A stretch of 64,000 nt of DNA from Bordetella parapertussis (GTDB lineage Bacteria > Acidobacteriota > Terriglobia > Bryobacterales > Bryobacteraceae): contig CALQCC020000016.1 of assembly GCA_943328975.2 (NCBI GenBank), forward strand, positions 31,597 through 95,596. The letters run 5' to 3'. Below the pieces are notes generated by a model, which saw only the letters and a list, made by a program, of their open reading frames with translations, was not told the origin of the DNA and did not search any database. Made by a program: the position numbers and the translations under genes. Positions 1 through 7,887 of this stretch are shown here, piece by piece; positions within the stretch are counted from its first letter, which is position 1, and every line of letters starts with the position of its first letter.

Positions 1-46
1 TCGGGATAGAATGGAGGCGGGAACTGAAGGTGGTCCTTAGACAGGC

Positions 47-907
47 ATGTCGCTAGCACTCTTCCGTCAGGTCAAACACGCGCTGGGGAACTTGAAGCCC
101 GACGACGTGCGCGCAGAAGCCGCCCGCCCGGTGCGCATCGGCCTCATCGCCAGTTCGCCTGAGATGTTGGGTCGCATGGAAGCCTTCCTCGCCCCCGCCC
201 ACATGTCGCCCGAGCGCCGTACCGAAGCCCTGCGATCCATCCATCGCAGCGATCCGAATTGCGACGTCGTGCTCTACGAATCTTCCTTGCTCGGCCCGAA
301 AGGTGCGTTCGCCTTCGATCCCGATGCCCCCGAAGTCTGCGTCAAGCAGGTGCTTGCCGCGCGCGAGGATCTGATGCTCCCGCTGGCTCGCCGTTTCTAC
401 CCGTTCCGCAAACGCGCCAGCCAAAATATCATCCGCGCAGTGGCCAAGGAAAACGCGCTCTTCTGTTTGGCCACCGCACTGCCCGACGTTGTACCGAGCA
501 TCTTCTCGCTGCCCTGGGCCGTGGGAGCCTACGGTTCCGACGCCGTCTTCCTCACCGTGAATCAGATCCGAATGTCGTTCTTACTCGCCGCCGCCAGCGA
601 TCGCCCCATCGGCTATCGCGAACAGCGCTCTGAGATCGCTTCCATCGCCGCAAGTTCCTTCGGTTGGCGAGCCCTCGCCCGCGAACTGGTCGGCAAGATC
701 CCGCTAGGCGGAGGCCTGATCCCCAAAGCTGCCATCGCTTGGGCCGGAACCTTCGCGCTGGGCCTCTCGATGGAACGCCTTTATCGCCTGGGGTACGGCT
801 TCAGCCGCGAGGAACGTGGAGCCGTCTACAAAGAAGCATTTCAACACGGCAGGGAAGTCGCAGGCTTGCTACTGGAAGACCTCACACACCGGCGCAAAAC
901 CGCTTAA
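47..907 (+). CDS. DUF697-like membrane-associated protein
   Basis: The 286-residue product has a soluble N-terminal half (about 1-130) with an IGLIASSPEM-type beta strand, followed by hydrophobic stretches around 140-195 and 215-250 (IPLGGGLIPKAAIAWAG). This layout resembles the DUF697/YcjF-like domains that sit next to GTPases, but no P-loop is present here, so it would be the membrane or partner part only. The gene converges with the FtsB-like gene, overlapping its stop by 4 bases. Only 46 bases lie upstream, so an operon partner may be outside the window. The family call is by resemblance and the function is unknown. Confidence 0.6.
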   Translation: MSLALFRQVKHALGNLKPDDVRAEAARPVRIGLIASSPEMLGRMEAFLAPAHMSPERRTEALRSIHRSDPNCDVVLYESSLLGPKGAFAFDPDAPEVCVKQVLAAREDLMLPLARRFYPFRKRASQNIIRAVAKENALFCLATALPDVVPSIFSLPWAVGAYGSDAVFLTVNQIRMSFLLAAASDRPIGYREQRSEIASIAASSFGWRALARELVGKIPLGGGLIPKAAIAWAGTFALGLSMERLYRLGYGFSREERGAVYKEAFQHGREVAGLLLEDLTHRRKTA

Positions 908-1263
908 CGCTTGGAGTCTTTATTCTTCTTCGGCTTGATCTTGGGCTCAGCAGACTTCTGCTTCTCGGCTTCCGGCAGGATGAACGTAGTCTCGCCCTGC
1001 TTCAGCAGGTTCAGCTTTCGGATCTCCAGATCCTGATCGCTCGGGCTGCTCTCCAACCGCTCAATGCGTTGCTTCAACTGCCCATTCTGCGTTTCGATCT
1101 GCGCGTTCTCTTCCTGCAGTTGCCGGATCTGATCCTGCTTCTCCAGTAGTTCGTCAAAGCTCTGGGTTCCGCTTACTGCAGCCCAGCCAAGTGTCACAAC
1201 CATGCCTGCCGTAAGCAGCATGCCCTTGTGGCGCTTCGCAATTTGTAGAAGTGGGTGAGACAT
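904..1263 (-). CDS. FtsB/DivIC-like septum formation initiator
   Basis: The 119-residue protein has a single N-terminal membrane segment (about 14-32), then a leucine-zipper-like coiled coil (about 36-75) and the short motif IRKLNLLKQGETTF, which matches the 'lglvkpGE' signature after the coiled coil in FtsB/DivIC proteins. Proteins of this family bridge FtsL and FtsQ at the division site in the inner membrane. The C-terminus is a lysine-rich tail (KIKPKKNKDSKR). The size is typical. It stands alone here, without eno or other common neighbours, so the family call is firm but the exact subfamily is not. Confidence 0.7.
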   Translation of the reverse strand: MSHPLLQIAKRHKGMLLTAGMVVTLGWAAVSGTQSFDELLEKQDQIRQLQEENAQIETQNGQLKQRIERLESSPSDQDLEIRKLNLLKQGETTFILPEAEKQKSAEPKIKPKKNKDSKR

Positions 1264-1414
1264 CGAAACAGGGAATAGAGACCGGCGAAGTCTCTTCTAA
1301 AGTTATAGCCCGAATCCAAGAAAAACACCAGACCAAGCTGAGTTTTCTTCGTGCTATTCTCAAACGGCAGGCACTTCTTGCCGCGAAGACAGTTTCAAGA
1401 AAGCCTCTCTGCTT

Positions 1415-1621
1415 ATGGAAGACGACCTCTTAGAGGAAGACGGGCCACCGGTCAAATCGGACAAGTTCCAATGCCCGAAGTGCGGTTCCACGGACGTCCG
1501 CCGCTCTTCGCGCGAAGGCTTCGGGGCCACCCTGTTGGCGATTGTTGGTCGCTGGCCATTCCGCTGCCGCAGCTGCCGCGGACGCTTCTTCCGCTACGCT
1601 CCTCCCCCGCCTGAGGCCTGA
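1415..1621 (+). CDS. Small zinc-ribbon protein
   Basis: The 68-residue product has two CxxC knuckles, C20-P-K-C23 and C51-R-S-C54, around a hydrophobic stretch (GFGATLLAIVG, about 35-45). This predicts one zinc site, possibly with a membrane-associated hairpin between the knuckles. The acidic N-terminus and proline-rich C-terminus look disordered. It converges with the next gene, with only one base between the two stops. Small zinc ribbons of this kind are common and mostly uncharacterised, so no role is assigned. Confidence 0.6.
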   Translation: MEDDLLEEDGPPVKSDKFQCPKCGSTDVRRSSREGFGATLLAIVGRWPFRCRSCRGRFFRYAPPPPEA

Positions 1622-1622
1622 C

Positions 1623-2369
1623 CTATTTCGCCTGTTTAGCCGCCAGCGCCGCCACACCCGCGGGCAAATCGAACTGACTCGCAGGGATCTCCACGTTCAT
1701 CTCCACCGAATCCAACGTCAGCGTGAACTCTTGCCCCGCAGCCTTCTGCGTTTCCTTCGACGGCTTCAAAACCCCGCCGAAATCCTTGTAATCCGAGAAG
1801 AATATCTCCATCGCCAAATCGCCCTGCTGCGTGTTGGTCACCGAAGCCAGCTTCACCAGCAACCCTGACTTGCGTGAAAAATACCACGTCTCCGGATCGT
1901 CCCCCATGGGAGTCATCACCACTCGGTAGCAGTCTTCGCCGTTGACCGCTTCTTCCCCTGCCGTCTCCGCCTTGGAGTACAACTGCCGCCACCGGTACTC
2001 CGCGTCCAGCGTTGCATCCTTCATCGCTTCCGCCCGTTCCGCTCCAGAGAGGATGCGCGGACCTGCCAGCACGCTATCCTGCCACGCCACGCCGTCCTTG
2101 AAGCCCATGTCCATGGCGCCGATACCTGGCAGTTCAATGGTGGCCCGATACCCGCCCGTCTCCCCTATATAGCGGACCACTTTGCCCTTGAGTCCCATCG
2201 CCGCGTATTCCATCGTGCCGCGCGCGACTTCATTCTTGCGCGCCGCGTAGGCTTGCTTGCCGCCCGTGACCTCCACGTACCGGTCCAACAGACTCTCCGC
2301 CGACGGCAGATCCGCCCCGAACGCACTGGCCCCAGCCAGCATCAGCACTACTGCAATTCGTCGATTCAC
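1623..2369 (-). CDS. Secreted LolA-like protein (lipoprotein-sorting fold)
   Basis: The 248-residue protein begins with a signal peptide (about 1-19, ending GASAFGA), then the 'LLDRYVEVTGGKQAY' opening seen in LolA-like outer-membrane lipoprotein-sorting homologues. Beta-rich sequence and the YFSRKSGLLVKL strand typical of the fold follow. The open frame continues far upstream, but the GTG at 2369 is the sensible start: the signal peptide begins there, and it overlaps the stop of the S41 protease gene as GTGA, indicating translational coupling. A periplasmic lipid or lipoprotein carrier is inferred; the ligand is unknown. Confidence 0.7.
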   Translation of the reverse strand: MNRRIAVVLMLAGASAFGADLPSAESLLDRYVEVTGGKQAYAARKNEVARGTMEYAAMGLKGKVVRYIGETGGYRATIELPGIGAMDMGFKDGVAWQDSVLAGPRILSGAERAEAMKDATLDAEYRWRQLYSKAETAGEEAVNGEDCYRVVMTPMGDDPETWYFSRKSGLLVKLASVTNTQQGDLAMEIFFSDYKDFGGVLKPSKETQKAAGQEFTLTLDSVEMNVEIPASQFDLPAGVAALAAKQAK

Positions 2370-3586
2370 TTCGCTGTCCTCTGTTTTCCGATCCAAGCAA
2401 GCGCCGCGTCCACTACCGTGTCGTGTCCATTGACCAAAGCCTCGCGCGTCAGCTTGACCTCTTCGTCTGGAGTCACGCCCGCGCCTTCCAGCGCCTTGCC
2501 GCCCTGCGAAATGTAGTTCGCGATCGCGTACTGAAAGCCATCGCCATTCGGAAGCTTGGCGAACACCGAGGGCAACGCCGCCGCCGCACTGCGCGTCCCG
2601 AACACGCGGGCCCGGCCCAAATCCTGCAAGCCCCCTGCGAAAATCTCCGACGTCGAGGCCGAGTTCGCGTCCATCAATACCGCCACCGGTCCCGTAAACA
2701 CATCGGCCCGTGGATTGATCACAAAGCTCAGCTTCGCATCGCGCATATACATCGTGCCCAGCTTCTGATTCGCCTTGTCCACCAGGAAGCCCGCCATGCC
2801 CATCGCCATCCCACCGATCCCGCCCGGATTGCCGCGCAGGTCGACGATCAATCCGTCGCACGGGGTACAGGCCTGCAGCGTCTTTTGAAAGCTCGGGATC
2901 AGCCGGGGGATATCCAGGAACATATTGAAGTGAACGTAGGCCGTCGAGCCCAGCCGCTTCTCTTCGTACCAGACAGGCGTGGGCGGAAGATTCCCGAACG
3001 CAGTCAGTGTCCCTCGAGGCTCCGATAGCCCCACCCGCAGCGTGCCCGTATCAAAGGTGATCTCCACCGCGCCACCCACCGGACCGCTTAAGCGCGCCAG
3101 CAGCGCCCGCGTCAGTTGCAGCTCAAGAACATCGGCCAGCTTGAGAGCCCGACCGTTCACCGCGCGAATTACCCAGCCAGTCCGCACGCCCGCGCGCTCC
3201 GCCGGCGATCCCGGATCAATCGAAGTGACCACCACCTCGCCATCCAGCACACGCAGATCGATGCCGGTAGAGCCCGAGCCGCCGACTTCACCATCCGCAA
3301 TGGCGGAATAGGTGACGCCCGGCACAATCCCAAAGTGAGTTTGCTTCAGCCGTCCCAACATCTCCTGAGTGGCGGCACGAGCAGCGTCCGAAGTTGCCGC
3401 CGCTTCCACGCGAGGCCGATACTCCGCTCGCATCGCATCCCAATCGAGCCCGCCAGGCGTCTTGTCCCAGTGTGTGTCACGGACGGTACTCCACACCAGA
3501 TCGAACGCCGCCAAGTCCGCAGCCGTGCGCGCCTGTCCATACAGGCCTGCAGCCGAAATCGCGAAGACCACCCAGCAGCGCAGCAT
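2366..3586 (-). CDS. S41-family (C-terminal processing) serine protease
   Basis: The 406-residue secreted protease has a signal peptide (about 1-18), a helical N-terminal region with the TRDTHWD-type motif of tricorn/CTP-like enzymes, a PDZ domain (about 100-185) and the S41 catalytic domain. The segment GLIVDLRGNPGG (245-256) and NSASTSE (308-314) mark the core strand and the nucleophile region. The enzyme is expected to act in the periplasm on unfolded or C-terminally tagged proteins. It is translationally coupled to a LolA-like protein downstream, which suggests a joint envelope role. Confidence 0.85.
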   Translation of the reverse strand: MLRCWVVFAISAAGLYGQARTAADLAAFDLVWSTVRDTHWDKTPGGLDWDAMRAEYRPRVEAAATSDAARAATQEMLGRLKQTHFGIVPGVTYSAIADGEVGGSGSTGIDLRVLDGEVVVTSIDPGSPAERAGVRTGWVIRAVNGRALKLADVLELQLTRALLARLSGPVGGAVEITFDTGTLRVGLSEPRGTLTAFGNLPPTPVWYEEKRLGSTAYVHFNMFLDIPRLIPSFQKTLQACTPCDGLIVDLRGNPGGIGGMAMGMAGFLVDKANQKLGTMYMRDAKLSFVINPRADVFTGPVAVLMDANSASTSEIFAGGLQDLGRARVFGTRSAAAALPSVFAKLPNGDGFQYAIANYISQGGKALEGAGVTPDEEVKLTREALVNGHDTVVDAALAWIGKQRTAK

Positions 3587-3597
3587 CTCTCTTCACC

Positions 3598-4866
3598 CTA
3601 CAGCAATTGTGTCGCGGAATCAGTACTAAGCTTCTTCTGCACCCGCCGCAGCAAACGTTCCTCACGACGCCGCAACTCCGGCGTGTCCTCATGCTCCAAC
3701 GCCGCTCGTGTCCACTCCAGCGCCCGAGCCGGATTCTTCCCCCGATGCTCCTCGTGTTTCGCGAGTTCCTCCAGCGCCTTCACGCGGTACGGACTCCTCG
3801 CCGTGGCCAACTCGGTCCACGCTGCCAACGCTCGCTCGTTAGCCCCCAACTTGCGATCCAGCGCCGCGATCTCCCACATCGTGCGGAACAGCAACTCATC
3901 CGGCAGCCCCGCGTCCACGGCGCGCGCGAACAGCGCTCGGGCTTCTGACGGATCACCGGTTTGCAGCAACCACCGTGCCATACCGACAATCTCCACTCCA
4001 TGCTGCAGCACGCCGTTGTCCTTGAACGCAGGCGGCACGATGCCCGTCAAACAGGCCAGCGAAAGGATGTCGAGCGCGTTGTGCTCAAACACCGGCTGCA
4101 AGCGCCCAGCTTGGCGCGTGCGCAAATACTCAAAGTATAAATGCGGAATCAGCGAGCCCGGGACGTCGCCCTCGCGCTCATACCCGAGCACCCGCGTTTC
4201 CAGTTCCACCAACCGGCAACTCTCGAAGCGTAGCTTCCACAACCTCCGCGCGCCGTACAGTAGGTCCACGTGATGCGCCATTTTCGCGAACGGCGGACGC
4301 GTGCGGTTCAAACGATAACGTGTCTCCAGCAGGGGCTGATCGAACGTGCGCCCGTTATAAGTGATGAGCACCCGGAACGGAGCCAGATGCTCCGCCAGCG
4401 CAGCGAGCAAACTCGCCTCTTCCGCATAGTCGCGCATGAAAAATTGCCGCACGCGGAAGCCTTCCGGAGTGATGCGCCCCACTCCCACCAGGAACGCGCA
4501 CGTACCTGTTCCACCCGCCAGGCCAGTAGTTTCTGTATCGAGAAACGCCCACTCCGCCGGCGCGCTAGAGGGCGCGGCGCCCTCTGAAATTGCATCGAGC
4601 AAGTCGTGCGGCAGGTCCGCCAATGCTCCCACATCCGCGCTGCCATGGCGTCGATGGCTGGCGTAAAACGTCTCGCTTTCCCAGTGCGAGCCGTATTCGG
4701 TTTCGACTACGTGTCCGGCAAGATCAGCGGTCGCAGTGCGGGAACCCCCCTGTTCATGCGGCTCCGGAGCATCCTCAAGAGGCTCCGCGTACTTTTCCGC
4801 AAAGCGTGCGTTGACCCGCGCAACGCGCTCCCGCAATGCAGCGAGCTGTTCCTGTAAGTCGTTCAT
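3598..4866 (-). CDS. YprB-type RNase H-like exonuclease with helical-repeat tail
   Basis: The 422-residue protein has a coiled N-terminus, then an RNase H-like DEDD exonuclease domain (about 100-290). The metal ligands are visible as FLDTET (108-113), ITYNGRTFD (168-176) and the HNALDILSL motif near 263. The last 130 residues look like TPR-type helices. This is the layout of the YprB/ribonuclease H-like family found in many bacteria, whose substrate is not settled. It lies 11 bases upstream of the S41 protease gene on the same strand, so co-transcription is possible. Confidence 0.75.
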   Translation of the reverse strand: MNDLQEQLAALRERVARVNARFAEKYAEPLEDAPEPHEQGGSRTATADLAGHVVETEYGSHWESETFYASHRRHGSADVGALADLPHDLLDAISEGAAPSSAPAEWAFLDTETTGLAGGTGTCAFLVGVGRITPEGFRVRQFFMRDYAEEASLLAALAEHLAPFRVLITYNGRTFDQPLLETRYRLNRTRPPFAKMAHHVDLLYGARRLWKLRFESCRLVELETRVLGYEREGDVPGSLIPHLYFEYLRTRQAGRLQPVFEHNALDILSLACLTGIVPPAFKDNGVLQHGVEIVGMARWLLQTGDPSEARALFARAVDAGLPDELLFRTMWEIAALDRKLGANERALAAWTELATARSPYRVKALEELAKHEEHRGKNPARALEWTRAALEHEDTPELRRREERLLRRVQKKLSTDSATQLL

Positions 4867-4989
4867 TCGCTACTCATTGCCGCTAGGAGGTAGATTAACA
4901 CGCGAAGCGTAAAACAGCGCCCTGTCTAGCCTTCCCGCGTGTCGCATGTGGAAATTGTGCGAAACCTTGAGGTTTTTTGTAGTTTTCTC

Positions 4990-5018
4990 TTTACACGCGT
5001 TGCGCGATCCCTTATGAT
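4990..5018 (+). promoter_or_regulatory. Sigma-70-type promoter of the HU gene
   Basis: TTTACA (4990-4995) and TATGAT (5013-5018) are separated by exactly 17 bases. Each differs from the consensus hexamer at one position. The HU gene starts about 70 bases downstream, so the mRNA would carry a leader of roughly 60 bases. Confidence 0.7.
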
Positions 5019-5086
5019 GCGAATGTACGTGAACGCACCTGCGCACGTTGTACAAGGGAAAATCAGAGATTTCGTAAAGGAGAAAC

Positions 5087-5392
5087 ATGGCAGCAGCAAA
5101 GATGACTCAATCGCAATTCATCAAGGAACTGGCAACGTCCTGCGACGTTCCCACCAAGACCGCCAAGGCATTGGTCACCGCTTACGGTGATTTGGCCGTG
5201 AAGGAAACCAAGAAGAACGGCATGTGCGTTCTTCCTGGCGTCGGCCGTTTGGTCCGCGTCGATCGCAAGGCGCGTATGGGCCGTAACCCGGCCACCGGCG
5301 AAGCGATCAAGATCGCGGCCAAGAAGGTCGTAAAGTTCCGCGTGGCGAAGGCAGTGAAAGACGCCATCGTTCCGCCCAAAGTAAAGAAGTAA
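5087..5392 (+). CDS. HU-family DNA-binding protein
   Basis: The 101-residue basic protein matches the HU/IHF fold: an N-terminal helical dimerisation part (SQFIKELATSCDVP...), then the strand and arm with GRNPATGEAI (about 65-74), whose proline kinks DNA. HU compacts the nucleoid as a dimer. It is slightly longer than the 90-residue norm owing to lysine-rich ends. The start is fixed by AAAGGAG seven bases upstream. It is a single-gene unit with its own consensus-like promoter and a strong terminator, as expected for an abundant protein. Confidence 0.93.
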   Translation: MAAAKMTQSQFIKELATSCDVPTKTAKALVTAYGDLAVKETKKNGMCVLPGVGRLVRVDRKARMGRNPATGEAIKIAAKKVVKFRVAKAVKDAIVPPKVKK

Positions 5393-5409
5393 GCTCGATC
5401 GCAAATGAT

Positions 5410-5467
5410 AAACCCCGCACCGTCGCCATCCTAAAAGGGTGACGGTTGCGGGGTTTGTTTTTTTCTA
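5410..5467 (+). terminator. Rho-independent terminator of the HU gene
   Basis: A long stem pairs AAACCCCGCA-CCGTC with GACGG-TTGCGGGGTTT and is followed by a run of seven T residues. It lies 18 bases after the HU stop codon and points in the same direction. Confidence 0.9.
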
Positions 5468-5510
5468 TTCCGATTCAGGCGCCGCTCACACTTCTGGCGC
5501 GCCGAAAGCC

Positions 5511-5681
5511 TTACGCCGGCTTCTTGTCGTCGGGGGTGTCGTCGCCCTTCAAAGAGTTCTTGAAGTTGCGGATGCCTTCGCCCAAGCCCTTGGCCACTTC
5601 TGGGATCTTCTTGCCGCCAAATAGCAGCACCGCGACCACCAGGATGATCAGTAACTCTGGCAAGCCGATTGATTTCAACAT
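5511..5681 (-). CDS. tatA: Twin-arginine translocase subunit TatA
   Basis: This 56-residue protein has one membrane helix (about 7-21, [17 protein letters not shown]), the conserved FGGKKIPE hinge, an amphipathic helix ([12 protein letters not shown]) and a short charged tail ([10 protein letters not shown]). This is the classic layout of TatA/TatE, which forms the oligomeric pore of the Tat pathway for folded proteins. An AGGAGG Shine-Dalgarno sequence lies just upstream of the ATG. TatB and TatC are not nearby. A Tat substrate, the molybdopterin subunit at 36250, is encoded in this window. Confidence 0.92.
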   Translation of the reverse strand: MLKSIGLPELLIILVVAVLLFGGKKIPEVAKGLGEGIRNFKNSLKGDDTPDDKKPA

Positions 5682-5711
5682 AAACGGCCTCCTTACTTAT
5701 TCGAGTCTAAC

Positions 5712-5861
5712 ATGAAACCGAAAAAACCCGTTTTCGACCAGGAAAAAGAAGTTCGTGCAATCGCCCGCGAGCGCGTCGGACCCGTAAAGGCCTCCCGCGC
5801 CATCGTCCCTAAGCTGGACCGCAAGAAGCCCAAACACAAGAAGCCGCCCGAAGAGGAATAA
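5712..5861 (+). CDS. Small basic protein of unknown function
   Basis: A 49-codon frame starts with MKPKKPVFDQ and ends KKPKHKKPPEEE. It is very rich in lysine and arginine, has no membrane segment, and contains a central ARERVGPVKASRAI stretch. It lies divergently 30 bases from tatA and 38 bases before the FMN reductase gene. There is no good Shine-Dalgarno sequence, which lowers confidence. Its composition would suit a nucleic-acid- or ribosome-binding peptide, but that is only an inference. Confidence 0.45.
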   Translation: MKPKKPVFDQEKEVRAIARERVGPVKASRAIVPKLDRKKPKHKKPPEEE

Positions 5862-5899
5862 GTTCGCAACGCCGCTTGGGGTCACAGCATCCGATCTTT

Positions 5900-6457
5900 A
5901 TGACCCAACCTCTCAAGATCCTCGGGATCCCCGGCAGCCTGCGCAAACAAAGCTACAACCACGGAGCCCTGCGCGCCGCCCAACAACTGACGCCCGAAGG
6001 AGTCACGTTCGACATCTTCGACCTCAACGGAATCCCCGTCTACAATCAGGACCTTGACGGCACTCCGCCGGCGCGCGTCACCGAGTTCAAGGCCGCCATC
6101 CGAGCCGCCGACGCGATCCTTTTCGCAACCCCCGAATATAACTTCTCCATCCCCGGCGTTTTGAAGAACGCCATCGACTGGGCCTCGCGCCCGTATGGCG
6201 ATAGTGCATGGTCCGGCAAGCCAGTCGCTGTTATGGGGGCTTCTGTCGGCGCGCTGGGCACGTCGCGCGCTCAGTATCACTTGCGCCAGACCTTCGTGTT
6301 CCTCAACATGCCGGTGCTACAGCAGCCCGAGGTCATGATCGGCAACGCGGGGGAACGCTTCGATAAAGACGGCAACCTCACCGACGACAAAACCAGGGAG
6401 TTCATCGGCAAACAAGTCGCAGCACTAGTGGAATGGACCCGGCGGTTATCGCGCTGA
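5900..6457 (+). CDS. NADPH-dependent FMN reductase (flavodoxin-like)
   Basis: The 185-residue flavodoxin-fold protein has the FMN phosphate loop GIPGSLRKQSYN near the N-terminus and the signature PEYNFSIPGVLKNAIDW that contacts the flavin ring and dimer partner. The family reduces quinones, azo compounds or chromate with NAD(P)H and works as a dimer or tetramer in the cytoplasm. An upstream non-ATG start would add a few residues, but the ATG at 5900 puts the first beta strand in its normal place. The substrate is not predictable. Confidence 0.88.
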   Translation: MTQPLKILGIPGSLRKQSYNHGALRAAQQLTPEGVTFDIFDLNGIPVYNQDLDGTPPARVTEFKAAIRAADAILFATPEYNFSIPGVLKNAIDWASRPYGDSAWSGKPVAVMGASVGALGTSRAQYHLRQTFVFLNMPVLQQPEVMIGNAGERFDKDGNLTDDKTREFIGKQVAALVEWTRRLSR

Positions 6458-6459
6458 CC

Positions 6460-7197
6460 TTACCAGCCCATGGCGGTGGACAGGCCTTTCCAGGCCAGGT
6501 TGCCGCCCAGGCCGACCAGAGCCAGGCAGAGGATAAACTTCAGCTTTTGGGAAGGGAGCTTGTTGGCCAGAAGGGAGCCGACGATGGCACCGATGGAGCC
6601 ACCGATCAGTAGCTTGACCAGCACCGGCCAGTCGAGGTCGCCTGCTGCGGCCCGGATGCCGCCGCCTACAAGTGATAGAACGAGTCCGAAGCTCAGGTCC
6701 GTGCCGACCACGGCAGCGGGTGAGAGCACGGTCATGTTCATCAGGCACAGCGCACCCAGCGCTCCTGCGCCCGCGGAAGAGAATCCGACTTCCAGGCCGA
6801 TGGGCAAGCCGACCATCGCTAACCACGGTCGGCGGTCATGACGCGTCACCGCACTGAAGCGGAATAGATTGAGCAGCGAGATGCTGACGATGGTGAAGCC
6901 GACGAACGCCGTGACCCAGTCGCTCTTGATCCCGCCCAGCAACAGCGAGCCGATCAAGACGCCGGGGAGTCCGGTCGCCAGCAGGAATCCCAGTGCTTTC
7001 CAGTCGACTTGCCGGCGCGCTACGTAAAACGGGGTGGTGATAATCTTGACTGCCGCGCCGAAGATCAGCGCCGTGCCAACGGCCTGCGAGGTAGGCATGC
7101 CGAGCAACAGAATCAACAGAGGCGTGGTCATAGAACCCGCACCGACCCCTGTCAGTCCGATGAAGACTGAGATGACGAACCCGAGCGCGTATTCCAT
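6460..7197 (-). CDS. TauE/SafE-family sulfite/sulfate-type transporter
   Basis: The 245-residue protein is almost entirely hydrophobic, with about eight membrane helices. The family signature GVGAGSMTTPLL (about 17-28) is repeated in degenerate form as GFSSAGAGALG in the second half, reflecting the internal duplication of TauE/SafE proteins. It abuts cysH without any spacer and is the last gene of the cysN-cysH operon. By context it most likely moves sulfite, sulfate or another sulfur compound across the inner membrane; direction and substrate are inferred. Confidence 0.82.
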   Translation of the reverse strand: MEYALGFVISVFIGLTGVGAGSMTTPLLILLLGMPTSQAVGTALIFGAAVKIITTPFYVARRQVDWKALGFLLATGLPGVLIGSLLLGGIKSDWVTAFVGFTIVSISLLNLFRFSAVTRHDRRPWLAMVGLPIGLEVGFSSAGAGALGALCLMNMTVLSPAAVVGTDLSFGLVLSLVGGGIRAAAGDLDWPVLVKLLIGGSIGAIVGSLLANKLPSQKLKFILCLALVGLGGNLAWKGLSTAMGW

Positions 7198-7887
7198 TTA
7201 GTGTTCTTTAACGCCGGAGCCGTCGGCTCCAATGTGGATGCCGCATTCGATTTTGCCTTGTCCCTGCCAGCGGCCCGAGCGCGGATCGTTGGGGTCGAGC
7301 GGCTTCACGGTGCAAGGGGCGCAGCCGATGCTGGTGTAGCCTTGGTCGTACAAGGAAAGCTCCGGGATGCCGAACTTCTGCATGTATTGGTAGATGTCGC
7401 GCGTGGTCCAGTCGGCCAGCGGAGCAACCTTCTGCAGCGCTTTGCCGGTGGGCAGTTTGAAGTCTTCCACGAACTGCAAGTTGGCGCGCGTGGGGGATTG
7501 ATCGCGGCGCAGGGCCGTGAACCAAGTGTCGAAGTTTTCGAGACCACCGAACAGCGGCTCGACCTTACGCATGCGGCAGCACTCTTTGGGGTTGGTCTGG
7601 TTAAGGATGCCGAACTGCGCTTCCTGATCGGCGACGCTTTGCTTCGATTCCAGGTTGATCAGGTTCAGCTTCCAGTCAGATGTCAGTTGGTCGCGATACG
7701 CCAGCGTTTCCGGGAAGTGGTAGCCAGTCTCGAGGAACAGCACCGGCATGTTTGGACGCTGGCGGCGGATCATGTCGACCAGCACCACGCACTCGGATTG
7801 AAAGCTCGAGGTGACGCAGGGGATGCCCGCGTTGTTCAGTTGCTCTTTGATAAGGGCTTCGGCGACTGCAATCTTTTCTTCGATCAT
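7198..7887 (-). CDS. cysH: Assimilatory adenylyl-sulfate (APS) reductase
   Basis: The 229-residue enzyme has the PAPS-reductase P-loop-like segment SSFQSECVV (27-35). It also has all the cysteines of the iron-sulfur branch: CC at 103-104 and C189/C192, which hold a [4Fe-4S] cluster, plus the catalytic Cys215 in GKIECGIH. The cluster-binding cysteines indicate that it reduces APS rather than PAPS to sulfite, using thioredoxin. It overlaps cysN by ATGA and is followed directly by the TauE gene. Confidence 0.93.
   Translation of the reverse strand: MIEEKIAVAEALIKEQLNNAGIPCVTSSFQSECVVLVDMIRRQRPNMPVLFLETGYHFPETLAYRDQLTSDWKLNLINLESKQSVADQEAQFGILNQTNPKECCRMRKVEPLFGGLENFDTWFTALRRDQSPTRANLQFVEDFKLPTGKALQKVAPLADWTTRDIYQYMQKFGIPELSLYDQGYTSIGCAPCTVKPLDPNDPRSGRWQGQGKIECGIHIGADGSGVKEH

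Noticed and set aside
2370..2861. N-terminal extension of the LolA-like frame at 1623-2369
   Set aside because: This part lies inside the S41 protease gene and lacks any domain; the signal peptide starts at the GTG at 2369.
5063..5404. Minus-strand frame overlapping the HU gene
   Set aside because: Pure antisense of the HU gene, which has its own promoter, ribosome site and terminator.
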